Under the pieces are notes generated by a model. It was not told the DNA's origin, made no database searches, and saw only the letters and a list, made by a program, of their open reading frames with translations. A stretch of DNA of 64,000 nt. Source: Erigeron canadensis. Taxonomy: Eukaryota > Streptophyta > Magnoliopsida > Asterales > Asteraceae. Positions 1-8,606 of this stretch are shown one piece after another. Both the position numbers and the translations under genes were made by a program. Every line of letters starts with the position of its first letter. Position 1 is the first letter of the stretch. Where the stretch lies: the NCBI RefSeq assembly GCF_010389155.1, contig NC_057762.1, positions 62,001 through 126,000 on the forward strand, given 5' to 3'.

Positions 1-1
1 T

Positions 2-505
2 GGAAATAACTGGATTATCAATCCAAGTGATGATGGCTTAGCTGACGTTGTTGGTAAGAATCTTAGAAAAGATTTTTGGTTAAGGAAGAACATGAAAGAT
101 TCTGATAAACCACAATTTAAGATTGAGCCAAGATCGAAGAAAAGAGTGGTTAAGCCAGATAAAACAATTGAGTTTGTTCAACATGATATTAAATGTATGA
201 TCAAGGTTCCTGCCAAGAAATGGGCACAAGATGTCTTGGACAAGATGGATAATTGGGAAATTGATCGAAATTCTGGTGAAGCCAAAATGTATGCAGATTC
301 AAAGAAGCAGATTTTGTTGAGAAGAGTTTATGATCCGATGCAGCTGGTGAACTTCTCAAGAAATGATCTGAGGAAGTTATACGATACGGAGTGCTCGTTT
401 TTGCCATTTTGGAAGCATGAAGAAAGTAGATATCGTAAGATACTTCAGCTCTGCTTACATGAAGATATTCATGCAAATAGCAAAAGATTGTTGTTTGATG
501 AATGA
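2..505 (+). CDS. Conserved 3' ORF of Copia elements, function unknown (5'-partial)
   Basis: The frame is open from base 2 to a TGA at 503-505 (167 residues), so the start lies outside the window. I do not recognise the family. Two other copies occur on the minus strand (3121-3653 and 4404-5046). All share a block of W..D.L..M..W.ID, then SGEA/SDEA and an acidic stretch, LR.YDPMQ, VN.SR, and a CS pair near the C-terminus. It is basic and hydrophilic, with no signal peptide or membrane segment in the visible part. It sits about 40 bp before the polypurine tract, so it is the most 3' ORF of the element. This is the position used by env-like or accessory ORFs in some Copia (Sirevirus) lineages. 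Any such role is inference; nothing envelope-like is visible. This copy is intact over its visible length, unlike the other two. Confidence 0.6.
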   Translation, partial: GNNWIINPSDDGLADVVGKNLRKDFWLRKNMKDSDKPQFKIEPRSKKRVVKPDKTIEFVQHDIKCMIKVPAKKWAQDVLDKMDNWEIDRNSGEAKMYADSKKQILLRRVYDPMQLVNFSRNDLRKLYDTECSFLPFWKHEESRYRKILQLCLHEDIHANSKRLLFDE

Positions 506-555
506 TCAGATTTTGAAGACTAAGAAATCGAAGGTGCTGCTGTCAAGGGGGAGTT

Positions 556-1195
556 TGTTGATGCACGTTGATGTGACAACAGCAACTTAGATTTAATATG
601 TTGTTTAGATTGAGACATTATGTTAATTTATGTCGTATCTATATATGTAATTGATAGATTATGGACTTTATGTTTTGGTAATGATCGATTACATGTTTTG
701 GAGTTGTATATATATATGTGTTATGTATGATGTTTGTTGTGTGATATACAAGTACAAACATAATATGTGTTAGGATTCCTTAAGATGAAACACTTAGGAA
801 TATAACCAAGTATTACATCTAACGAAGATAAAGTTTATCTTCGTTAGAGGCAAACGAAGATAAACTTCGTTTGGTACAAACGAAGATTAACTTCGTTAGA
901 TGGGCTGGCAGCTAAGTTCGTAAGAACAAAGCCCAGCAAGCCCAGTTCGACCTGAAACATATATATACGAACGAATACCCTAAGATTATAGATCTTCGAT
1001 ATACAAGTACTCCAGACACCTAAGTTCGTTCTATAGCTTATAGAAACGAAGATAGCACAATACGGCTGATTATTTACTTGATAATTAGCGATATACCAGT
1101 TTACTAATCAAACTAGTTATCTCGTGAGGATTCCGCACTCACGACATAATCATAGACGATCTCGAGAGCGATCTATAGCTATCGAGGGACTTACA
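556..1195 (+). repeat. 3' LTR of Copia element D (640 bp)
   Basis: Starts TGTTGATGCACG after the polypurine tract and ends TTACA. The 5' part aligns by eye with the LTR start at 3120 (minus). Inside lie three inverted repeats built on AACGAAGATAAAC (821-896), then an ATATATATACGAAC stretch (about 960-972) that could serve as TATA box. The last 100 bp (GAGGATTCCGCACTC...GACATAA) match the ends of the LTRs at 3654-4280 and 59269-59940, showing common descent of the U5 parts. Confidence 0.75.
821..896. promoter_or_regulatory. Cluster of three inverted repeats in a Copia LTR
   Basis: Three successive palindromes share the core ACGAAGAT: about 25 bp at 821-845 (AACGAAGATAAA / TTTATCTTCGTT), about 20 bp at 852-872 and about 20 bp at 879-898. 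They lie some 60-140 bp upstream of the TATA-like stretch, where U3 control elements would be expected. A role as transcription factor sites or RNA hairpins is inferred from symmetry and position only. Confidence 0.5.
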
Positions 1196-1207
1196 CATGG
1201 TTTATTT

Positions 1208-1830
1208 TAGTGTACTAATACCGTATAGATATCTTCATGATGCGACGATGATGATGGTAGCAATGAAGATGTGGCAATAGCGGCAGTGTTAGCAACGATA
1301 CGCGGCGGTGACGGTGGTGGTGGTATGGTGGTAAATGTAAAGTAATCGATGTAAAAGTGATTAATATGGTCCTTTAAGGGTTGGCGGATCAATTTTGTAA
1401 TTTATTTCATTAAGGGATTATAGGTAAATAAGTGAATATATTTAAATTATTCAATAAATAAGAGGGATCATATGGTCATTTCTAAATCTTAATTAATGGG
1501 AAGGGGATAGTTTGTTTTATAGTATACTAGACGGTTGCCCACGCGATGCAGTGGTGATGGTTGTAGCGATGATGGTGTGGCGACGGTGGCAGTGGTGGCG
1601 GTGGAGGCGTGGTAGTGAATGTAAATTAATTGATGTAAGAGGAGTTATTATGATTATTTAACGGTTGGAGGATCTATGTTATAAGTTATTTCATTAAGGA
1701 TATTATTGGTATATAGGTGAATATGTTTAAATTAGTGAATAAAGAAGATGGATAATATGATCTTATCAAAATATTAATTAATTAAAGAGAGTGGATAATT
1801 TGCTTTATATAGAAATATAGAACTATATAT
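1208..1830. repeat. Two imperfect direct copies of a ~290-bp non-coding sequence
   Basis: About 1235-1529 and 1540-1829 align along their length. Each has a G-rich GATGATGG/GGTGGTGG tract, then GTAAATGTAAA.TAAT.GATGTAA, GG.TGG.GGATC, TTATTTCATTAAGG and a closing GTGGATA.TTTG.TTTATA. The start of the second copy (TATACTAGACGGTTGCCCACGCGATGCAGTGG) looks like the end motifs of plant Helitrons or similar non-autonomous DNA elements. No coding capacity is credible; the short ORF on the minus strand is a product of the triplet-like GGT repeats. Confidence 0.5.
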
Positions 1831-2187
1831 ATATGTATATATATATAGGGTAAACTTATTTTGAGAACTCTTTTTTTTTTGCGAGAACCTTTAAAAACTT
1901 TTCAAATCAAGCCCAACCGATGATTGTTCTTTACATGAAAATTGTTTTTTGATTGTTTTCTGAATAACTTATGTGTAATTTTGAAGTTTATAATTGTGTG
2001 TAGGCATGGATTATCATCCATTATACAATTATGTGGAGATTTAGATTCTTTATCACTCGACACCAATTGTCGATGTCATCACCACGCGTCACCAACCCCA
2101 CTATACCATCGTCGCCGTTACCGCCGCCGTATTGCGCGGGTACCATGCTCGTATATATATATAGGTTTTAGGTAACATAAAACAAGT
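1831..2187. other. AT-rich debris with MITE-like and Helitron-end-like sequence
   Basis: From about 1850 the sequence GGGTAAACTTATTTTGAGAACTC, a T-run and GCGAGAACC resembles a common plant MITE-type start, but I see no matching inverted end. Near 2125-2155 a GCCGCCGTATTGCGCGGGTACC stretch matches the segment at 5346-5368 (GCCGCTGCATTGCGCGGGTACC). Both read like the 3' terminus of one Helitron-like family. No gene seen. Confidence 0.35.
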
Positions 2188-2341
2188 ATTAAAGTAAAAC
2201 AAATAGAACGATAGGTTTATCTTCACTCAAGATCAATGTGCATGATGAAAATCATCGTGCATCAATTGATTTGTGAATCTTGGTGCATCAATTTAACCAT
2301 GATCTAAGGGTCAAGATCTTGTCTTATTTGTTTTACATTAA
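2188..2341. mobile_element. Small MITE-like element with ~22-bp inverted ends
   Basis: The left end GTATTAAAGTAAAACAAATA at 2188 is matched in inverse orientation by TATTTGTTTTACATTAATAC ending at 2341 (one mismatch by eye). The element is about 154 bp and non-coding, and it sits inside the leader of the minus-strand Copia element C. Target duplications are not clear. Confidence 0.45.
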
Positions 2342-2578
2342 TACGAGCTAGATGAGGTAATACGAGCCCACGAGGTCGCAAACAATGTTGTCTCCTTTAG
2401 ATCTCTTGAATTCAAAACCCTAATGGCTAAAAAAAACCAAATTCAACTGCTGCAACCACCAAAATATGACACAACGAAGATTTCCGGTCGTAAACTCGTG
2501 TAAGAATCACGTCTAAACGACCCTAAATCAATATTGTTTATCACCAACAAGCTATAACCTTCCGATATTAAACCGAGA

Positions 2579-2591
2579 GGCTCTGATACCA
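2579..2591 (-). other. Primer binding site, tRNA-Met type
   Basis: The minus strand reads TGGTATCAGAGCC two bases after the LTR end. It matches the standard initiator-tRNA-Met primer site used by many plant Copia and Gypsy elements. Confidence 0.8.
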
Positions 2592-2593
2592 CT

Positions 2594-3120
2594 TGTAAGT
2601 CCCCTAGAACTGATCGTTAATAGCTTGCTCCAGTTATTTAGAGGTGCGGAATCCCTCTCTATAACTTGGTGATCAACAATATGCCTTCAGATTATCTGCT
2701 GCCTCGCAGATCTTCTCTAGGCAAGCGAAATAATCCTTTGACGACTTAACTTGCACTATATGCTCGAAATTTTGACAAATGTCCAACCCTAATCTATGTT
2801 AGGGTTCGGTATTTATAGGAATCAACACGATTGGGCGTCAGCATGCCCACCTCGTATTTCTGGTCCTGCTCAACCCAAATACGACGTTGTATTCATGCTC
2901 TCGCCTCGTATTTGTCCCTGCAAATACGGGGTCGTATTCCTATGGTGAATTACGAGGTCGCAATTCACTTAGTAGATTATCATTATACATTCAATACTAA
3001 AACTTAATCTAGTATTTTATGCATAATACAAAGGTCATCAATGACAATCACATTACAAAGACATATTACAATTTAAACCCAAATCATCTAGACTGCTATT
3101 GACATAGTCGTGCACTTACA
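2594..3120 (-). repeat. 5' LTR of Copia element C (527 bp)
   Basis: Bounded by TGTAAGTGCA (3120) and ...CTTACA (2594). A CCTATAAATACC TATA-like box lies at about 2809-2820 on the minus strand. Upstream of it are several copies, in both orientations, of a CCTCGTATTT/AAATACGAGG motif (about 2850-2965). Confidence 0.7.
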
Positions 3121-3653
3121 CTGAGCAAGGTGTCTCAATTAATCTTCTTTGATTACCTCTTGACAAATTGACAACTTGCATTGGATCATACATGCGTAGA
3201 AACATTTGTTCCTTTGAATTATCAACAAACATCTGTGCTTCGTCTGACTTGATATCGATCTGCCAATATGTCATTGTAGTAAGCATGTCTTGCTCCCATT
3301 TAATAGCAGGAACTTCAGTAACACAATTAATCTTTCCTTGAACAATTTTTATTATGCCATCAGGTTTTGTAATTTTCATCAGCGATCTAGGTTTAACCAT
3401 TCTATCTTCTGGTTTCAAACCTCTATCTCCAAAATGCCAACTTTTTTCCTTTCGCAATCTTTGCCAAAGAAAATCAGCATATCCATTGTTACAAAGATTT
3501 ACAAACCATCTCCTTCCCAAGTCCAACAAATTTGACTCAACTAGACTTCGGAAATATTTTAATTCCCTTGGTAAGTACTGACATCCTTTTTTCCTCTTGA
3601 TAACAAACATATCAAATCTACCATCATAGAACCAACTTTATATCACTGAGAAA
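3121..3653 (-). pseudogene. Copia 3' ORF copy B, truncated at both ends by LTRs
   Basis: Minus-strand fragment of the unknown 3' ORF. It is open from 3610 to 3116, but the last codons (GTG TAA) are created by the start of the LTR at 3120, so the natural C-terminus is lost. Upstream it continues in frame to 3653, where the 3' LTR of element A begins. Order of landmarks: VIKRKKGCQY, LLDLGRRWFVN, DRGLKPEDR, W..DMLTTMTYW.IDI, RMYDPMQVVN, then CSV. It aligns almost without gaps with the copy at 4404-5046 (Copia element A) and more distantly with that at 2-505. An LTR at each end shows that two later Copia insertions landed in it. Confidence 0.6.
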
Positions 3654-4280
3654 TGTAAGGTCCTATGGTTGCGTTGATCGTAATAAGACGTGATTCGTTA
3701 TGTCAAGAGTGTGGAATCCTTTTGAGATAACTAGATTGCTATTGCCTTTTGCTGATTAATGAGCAATTAACCAACCTATGAAGACACACAAGATGTTGGT
3801 TCGTGTAGAAGATCACACGAGCAACACTTCTACTCAATTCGTGATTATATGATAATCTCGTTTACAATTAATCACCTAATTTCGTAGATTAGGTTTGTAT
3901 TTATACTAATAGGGTTTTGGTTCGTGTGGGCTTAGGCCTTAATCGAAGTAGTAGATTAGGTTTGTATTTATACTAATAGGGTTTTGGTTCGTGTGGGCTT
4001 AGGCCTTAATCGAAGTAATTAAGCCCAAATGACAATTAACCAATCGACCTCGTGCTGACGTCAGAACGAGGGTAATCCTATGTGCTGATGACGTCAGCAC
4101 GAGGATCGTCCCTTTGGTTCTTTGTTTGACTTTGTTTGACTCGTACATACCATCCAACCATCGTTTAAGTATTCTACGACACTTACAAAAGTTCTTATTT
4201 AAATGATTACAAACATAGTTCCTAAAACATAAACGATAATCAAATCTATGTTGCTATTGTCACTTAAATCTCCATCTACA
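3654..4280 (-). repeat. 3' LTR of Copia element A (627 bp)
   Basis: On the minus strand it starts TGTAGATGGAG (4280) after the polypurine tract TCAAGGGGGAGTC (4281-4293) and ends ...GGACCTTACA (3654). It is clearly the same family as the 5' LTR at 59269-59940. Shared features are a TGACGTCA pair with 33-bp spacing (4056-4063, 4089-4096), the TATAAATACAAACC box, the AGGCCTAAGCCCACACGAAC block and the GGATTCC.CACTCTTGACATAACGAATC end. It carries a 67-bp tandem duplication (3885-4018) that doubles the TATA region. Confidence 0.8.
3885..4018 (-). repeat. 67-bp tandem duplication containing the LTR TATA box
   Basis: Two identical-looking copies, starting at 3885 and 3952, each contain TATAAATACAAACCTAATCTA (minus strand) and the preceding GTTCGTGTGGGCTTAGGCC block. 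The related LTR at 59269-59940 has one copy. The duplication gives this LTR two potential core promoters 67 bp apart. Confidence 0.8.
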
Positions 4281-4403
4281 GACTCCCCCTTGACAGTTGC
4301 AACTAGATTTCTTTAAAGTCTTTGAACTTCAAAGCTATCCATTAAACAAAAGCCTTGTGCTATTCGCATGAATTCTCTCTTGTAAACAACGAGCAAGAAT
4401 GTT

Positions 4404-5046
4404 TCAATAGCGCCTTTCTTCAACTCTCCAAAAACTCACTGCTGAACAAGGTATATTCAAAAGTCTTCTCTGATCACCTCTTGACAAGTTGACAACCTGC
4501 ATCGGATCATACATGCGTAGCAACATCCGTTCCTTTGAATTATCAACAAACATCTGTGCTTCTCCTGACGTGATATCTATTTGCCAATATGTCATTGTTG
4601 TCAGCATATCTTGATCCCATTTGATAGCGGGAACCTTCTTGACACATTTAAACCTTCTCTGGACAAACCGAAATGTGCCATCTGGATTCTTAATCTTCTT
4701 CTTTGGTGTAGGCTTAATCAACCTATCTTCTGGCTTCAGACCTCTATCATTGAAATTCCAAATTCTTTCATCTCTGAATCTATTCCAGTAGAAATCTGCA
4801 AGTCCATTTTGTTGAAGATTAACGAACCATCTTCTTCCCAAGTCTAACAAATCAGAATCACTGAGAGCGGAAATGTCTTTGACTCATTGACATATACTGG
4901 CATCCTTTTTTTCTCTTGATAACAAATAACTCGATTCTTTGATCATAAAACCAACTTTGTATCACTGAGAAATACTTGGGTGCATCTTTGTCTGAGGTGA
5001 ACTCCCAAAACATTGGTGGTTTCAAGTTTCCACCCACATGAAACCA
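4404..5046 (-). pseudogene. Copia 3' ORF copy A (one frameshift)
   Basis: Third copy of the unknown 3' ORF, ending about 125 bp before the polypurine tract of element A. The N-terminal part (5046-4880: CWFHVGGN, PPMFWEFTSDKDAPKYF, VIKRKKGCQY) and the C-terminal part (4850-4404: LLDLGRRWFVN to the FWRVEERRY region) are in different frames. One small indel near 4880 therefore separates them. Compared with copy B the N-terminal region extends further, giving the longest view of the protein (about 215 residues). The coding match is lost above about 5060, where GGCCTTGGCTATGGGCAGTG-type sequence begins. That sequence resembles the edge of another mobile element, possibly hAT-like. Function unknown. 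Confidence 0.55.
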
Positions 5047-5202
5047 GCACGAGTTAAAACTACTGGCATAGCCGGCCTTGGCTATGGGCAGTGTGGGCTT
5101 AAGCCCAGAGCAACATATAGATTGGGAATTTGGGGGCAACAAGGTTTCAACCCAACTTATTATATACTTTGTACTAGGCTCATTATTAGTCCATTTGCTT
5201 AT

Positions 5203-5384
5203 TATCTCTACTCCCTAATAAAGCAATTCCCCCCCCCCCCTATTAAATATTTCTGTCTTTAAATACCTTATTTGTCCTTGGACTTTTTTATTTTTTTTCT
5301 TTACGTAACTACCCAAAATCCTTATTAAAGCAGACCGCCTTCCCCACTATTGCCGCTGCATTGCGCGGGTACCATACTCGTTAA
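5203..5384. mobile_element. Helitron-like non-autonomous fragment
   Basis: Starts CTCTACTCCCTAATAAAGC, contains a C-run of about 12 and a T-rich middle, and ends GCATTGCGCGGGTACCATACTCGT before T. The end motif is shared with the 2125-2160 sequence. An A/T-flanked insertion, a TC-like start and a GC-rich 3' end are typical of Helitrons, but the expected CTRR end is only approximate (CTCGT). Confidence 0.35.
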
Positions 5385-5898
5385 CCCATCAAATGAGAAA
5401 TATCAGGGTTTTAACTTTTATCTTAAACAAATGTAGCACTGAGATTTCAAACTTCATTTAATTACTCGATTGTTTCTTCTCCTTTCCATAGTTTGATCAG
5501 AATTCAAAAACTTCACCATTAATAATAAAAGTCCTCATTCTTTGTTTGTAACTTGGTTAGCCATATAATTTATATTATATATATATATATACTGTTCATA
5601 ATGAAATCAATGTTATTTATGAAATATCATGAGTCAAAAGTGATTCATTAGGTTAGCAATTTTTAAGTATTGAAAGTAGGTTTTAAAATAATGTATATTA
5701 TGACAAAATAACTGAAGATTTTACATCAGAAAAGCATGTAAACATCATTTTAGGCGATTTGTATGTTGTAATTTCAATTCAAAGTTTAATCTCTTGAGTT
5801 GTAAATTACAACTTTTTATTTTTTTATAAATAAAATCGAACATGAGTCGTCTAGCTAGCTTGGTTAGTTTCCAAACCCATAAAAAAATTTGTGTTGTA
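5385..5898. other. AT-rich stretch without recognisable feature
   Basis: Low-complexity A/T DNA with an (AT)n run near 5571-5592. I see no coding, LTR or repeat structure. Confidence 0.5.
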
Positions 5899-6385
5899 TT
5901 AGGATATGAGCATATCTTCTACCCTCGAGCCCTGAGCATCCGAATCCTCGTGATCGGCCCTGACTACTGGAACCCTTCGACCAATAATAAACTCAGGGTC
6001 TTGCTGCACTTGAGGTATATTAAATCTTTCAAAATTTACCTCTCGCGTAGCATCTATCTTCCAGTATAGATCAACTATACTGTCATGTTCTTCATCTACT
6101 ATATTTGCAGATACATCAAACCTCAAATTTGCTGCATTCCTAGGTTCATCTGGACTGCTCTGATTGGATTAAGATTGAGATGTTCTACTTCGGCTATCGG
6201 TTCAACTTGAAAGACTTCATCTTCATTGAAGACACGATCAAAGTCATAAGGTATATCAAGTAACCTTTTCCTATCAACTTCTGAAGTAATGAACTCTCCT
6301 TCTTCCAGATCTTCATCATTGATAATGTCTAAGTCATCCTCAGCATCAAGATCATCCAATGCACCTATCCTTTGAAGCTTATCTG
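5899..6385 (-). pseudogene. Unrecognised acidic exon with a frameshift
   Basis: The minus strand has a good 3' splice acceptor (TTGTTAAAATTGCAG) at about 6386. The next frame reads DKLQRIGALDDLDAEDD, followed by a very acidic stretch, IPYDFDRVFNEDEVFQVEP and LNLNPIR. The frame then stops near 6123, but one frame over it continues as DEPRNAANLRFDVSANIV, IVDLYWKID, EVNFERFNIP, and ends VEDMLIS at a stop at 5899. The continuity of sense suggests one exon of about 160 codons with a single indel near 6150. I do not recognise the protein; a transposon-derived ORF or a decayed host exon are both possible. No promoter or further exon could be assigned with confidence. Confidence 0.35.
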
Positions 6386-6656
6386 CAATTTTAACAATTC
6401 AAATATACAAAGACACAGAACATAAAACATAAGTCAAGACATAATAAATAGTATAATTACATAAAAGAAATTAAAATAAATAATACTATATCATAAATAT
6501 AATGTAACAATTACATTAATACTTATCTTATAATCTTTATCTATTTTAACTTACAAGAATAAAATTATATTATAAATATAATGTAACTACTTAATACATT
6601 CATATTTATCTTATAATCATTATTAATTAACATCTAAAGTACACAAATCATTAACA

Positions 6657-6845
6657 TTAAGGTTTATAATCCGAATCTAAATCTGAATCTGACTCTGACT
6701 CTGAAGGAGTATGAGTTAACCCTGGCCACTCTTTCATTTGATCCCTAAGTGATCCTAGATCATAATAATCATCATAATCTATAATATCTGCTCTAGCTCT
6801 CATAAGAAAATCAAACCTTATTTTGTTTAGATTTAGCTTTAACAA
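6657..6845 (-). CDS. Short acidic ORF, possible exon (uncertain)
   Basis: Minus-strand ORF of 62 codons with a Ser/Asp/Glu-rich C-terminus (SESESDSDLDSD) and a YDDYYDLGSLRDQMKEW segment. It looks more protein-like than the background, and it precedes the acidic exon at 5899-6385 on the same strand. A link between them is a guess. It could equally be noise inside the long LTR whose 3' end is at 8606. Confidence 0.2.
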   Translation of the reverse strand: MLKLNLNKIRFDFLMRARADIIDYDDYYDLGSLRDQMKEWPGLTHTPSESESDSDLDSDYKP

Positions 6846-7264
6846 CAGTGTTTTTGTGTCCTAAACACCTTTACAAACTCATAGTTTACATATTCAAGGT
6901 ATAAAATCAAAACCCACTTAATGCTCTTCTTTTTGGTATTTTTGGTTTTTTTTTCTTATAATACACGCACCACACACGCCAAGTATCAAACTTCTTACGT
7001 CCAAAACGTTTAGAATCATATATTACAACTTTTGTCAAAGTTTCGTGTGATTTCGTTAACAAAATCTTGAGATATAAGAATTTTATACACTTTTTATAAA
7101 CTTTGTTCAAATGGGTTTTTGTGATTAAGTCCGTTTTTCGAGTTTCCGACTTTAGTATTGTTTTCTCATCATATTAGGGAGTCTAAAAGTACAATCTGAT
7201 GATAAAAACACCTTCCAGATCGAAAGATACGATTAGGGTTTTCTAGAACAAAATTGGGGAAAAA

Positions 7265-7690
7265 CAACTCAAATTTACGACCCCGTCACTATTCCAATTT
7301 CATTTTGTCTTCTAGTGAAATAAGACCCCAAAATTTGTGACCTCGCAATTGAGTTTTACGACCTCGCAATTTCAATTTAGCCTCTTATTTTCAATTTAGC
7401 CTCTCAATTTCATTTTCTTTTATTGAAATACTACCCTATTTTATCAATTAAGACCCCAACTTCAATTTAAGACCCCAAATTCAATTTAAGACCTCAACTT
7501 TCAATTGAGACCTCAGACTTCGATTACTACCTCGATTTAGTCAACCTTGGTAAACTTTAATCGGTTTAGTCAACCTTGGTCGGTTTAGTCAACTTTGGTC
7601 GGTTTAGTCAACTTTGGTCAACTTAGTCAAACTCGTAATTTGGTCCACTTTGGTCAAACTCGTAAAATCTGGTCAAAGTCAACCTAGTAC
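7265..7690 (+). repeat. Degenerate short repeats in LTR-like DNA
   Basis: Two families of short repeats follow each other. The first is ACGACCTCGCAATT / AGACCCCAA..TTCAATTTA units (about 7280-7530). The second is six or so GGT(C)GGTTTAGTCAAC.TTGGT units of about 17-22 bp (about 7540-7660). They are non-coding and lie in the presumed long LTR ending at 8606. Confidence 0.5.
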
Positions 7691-7699
7691 GCTTTTGGA

Positions 7700-8606
7700 C
7701 AACTTGGTCAACACTTGGTGACACGTTATGAGCACGTTTACCTATATTGAATGAATACTTAATTGTGATAACTTGTAACAGATTGACTGCGTATCGGTTA
7801 CATGTTTTCTAATATCTTTTGTAGCTTGATCTTGTTGCTAGCAGTGAAGTGAGTTTCGTAGCACCTCTTTTTATATGTTTTGGGGTGAAAGGATACTCGT
7901 GCCTTTGTGTCTATCATCATTTATGGCTATTTGACTGTACTGTATGATGTGCACTATGATACTTGATACTCGATACTTATGTTGGAGTTTGAGATACTTG
8001 ATACTTGATACTTATATTGGAGTTTGAGATGCTTGATACTTGATACTTATGGTAGAATTGGAGGCACCATATTTGAGATACTTGATACTTGCACCTTAGG
8101 CCTGGTATACCGTAAATGCTGGTGGCATAGAGATACTTGATTCTTGCTATCATAAGTAAGTTGATAGCCATATTGCTGTGTGGATCTTGATGATATTTCG
8201 ACCTGGACCCATACTTGATACTTGTTTACAAAACCTACGAACTCACCAACCATTGTGTTGACGCTTTTGAGTATCCTTTCAGGTGAACATGTGAACCGCA
8301 TTAGAGGTGACTGAGGAGCATAGCATGATGACCTGTAGCAGACCAGACTAGGGTTTTGGAGCTACATATCTTATGTTTTGTTATGTTTGCTATATGTTTA
8401 GATTATGGCATTATGCCTAAGTGTTAATCCCCTGCGTGGGAGTTTATCTATGTTTTATTTGAATCTTGACTCTATGTTGGATATTTATGTTTGAATTCTA
8501 TGAAATGTGTGTTATATAAGTATTCATGTACCTACTCTACGTAATATCCATGACGTGTGTACTATGCGTCGCATCTCGAGTTTTCGGCCTTAGTCGGGGT
8601 GTGACA
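7700..8606 (+). repeat. 3' part of a long Gypsy LTR, + orientation
   Basis: The end CTCGAGTTTTCGGCCTTAGTCGGGGTGTGACA (8576-8606) matches the inverse of the Tekay-like LTR end at 22913-22945. The block TTTTGGGGTGAAAGGATACTCGTG...ATGGCTATTTGACT (7880-7935) also matches the inverse of 23780-23850. The LTR interrupts the minus-strand ORF that continues from 8607. The 5-bp TAGAG at 8607-8611 would be one target duplication, but I could not find its partner or the LTR start. This is therefore a truncated or solo copy with an unresolved left border. Confidence 0.6.

Larger units (their letters stand above)
1..1195 (+). mobile_element. 3' end of a Ty1/Copia element (element D)
   Basis: The window opens inside the last ORF of a Copia element. 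A polypurine tract (AAGGGGGAG, 545-553) follows, then an LTR starting TGTTGATGC at 556 and ending ...GGGACTTACA at 1195. The LTR end resembles those of the Copia LTRs at 2594-3120, 3654-4280 and 59269-59940, which end ...ACTTACA or ...CCTTACA and are in two cases followed by a tRNA-Met primer site. Here no primer site follows, so this is a 3' LTR. The upstream part lies outside the window. Confidence 0.8.
2342..3120 (-). mobile_element. 5' end of Copia element C (LTR, PBS and leader)
   Basis: Read on the minus strand: LTR 3120-2594 starting TGTAAGTGCACGAC and ending GGGGACTTACA, two bases, then TGGTATCAGAGCC at 2591-2579, a perfect-looking tRNA-Met type primer binding site. About 235 bp of leader follows, then the MITE-like element and unrelated sequence. 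No gag is present, so the element is a 5' remnant. Its LTR begins exactly inside the 3' ORF of another Copia copy, cutting that ORF after a CSV sequence. Confidence 0.75.

Noticed and set aside
201..476. 91-codon minus-strand ORF opposite the Copia 3' ORF
   Set aside because: Shadow of the sense ORF; the sense frame is conserved in two other copies and the antisense frame is not.
1207..1392. Pro/Ser-rich 61-codon minus-strand ORF
   Set aside because: Complement of a GGT/GAT low-complexity tract that is part of a duplicated non-coding segment.
2578..2591. tRNA-like sequence matches at LTR edges
   Set aside because: Only 12-13 bases complementary to a tRNA 3' end; these are primer binding sites, not tRNA genes.
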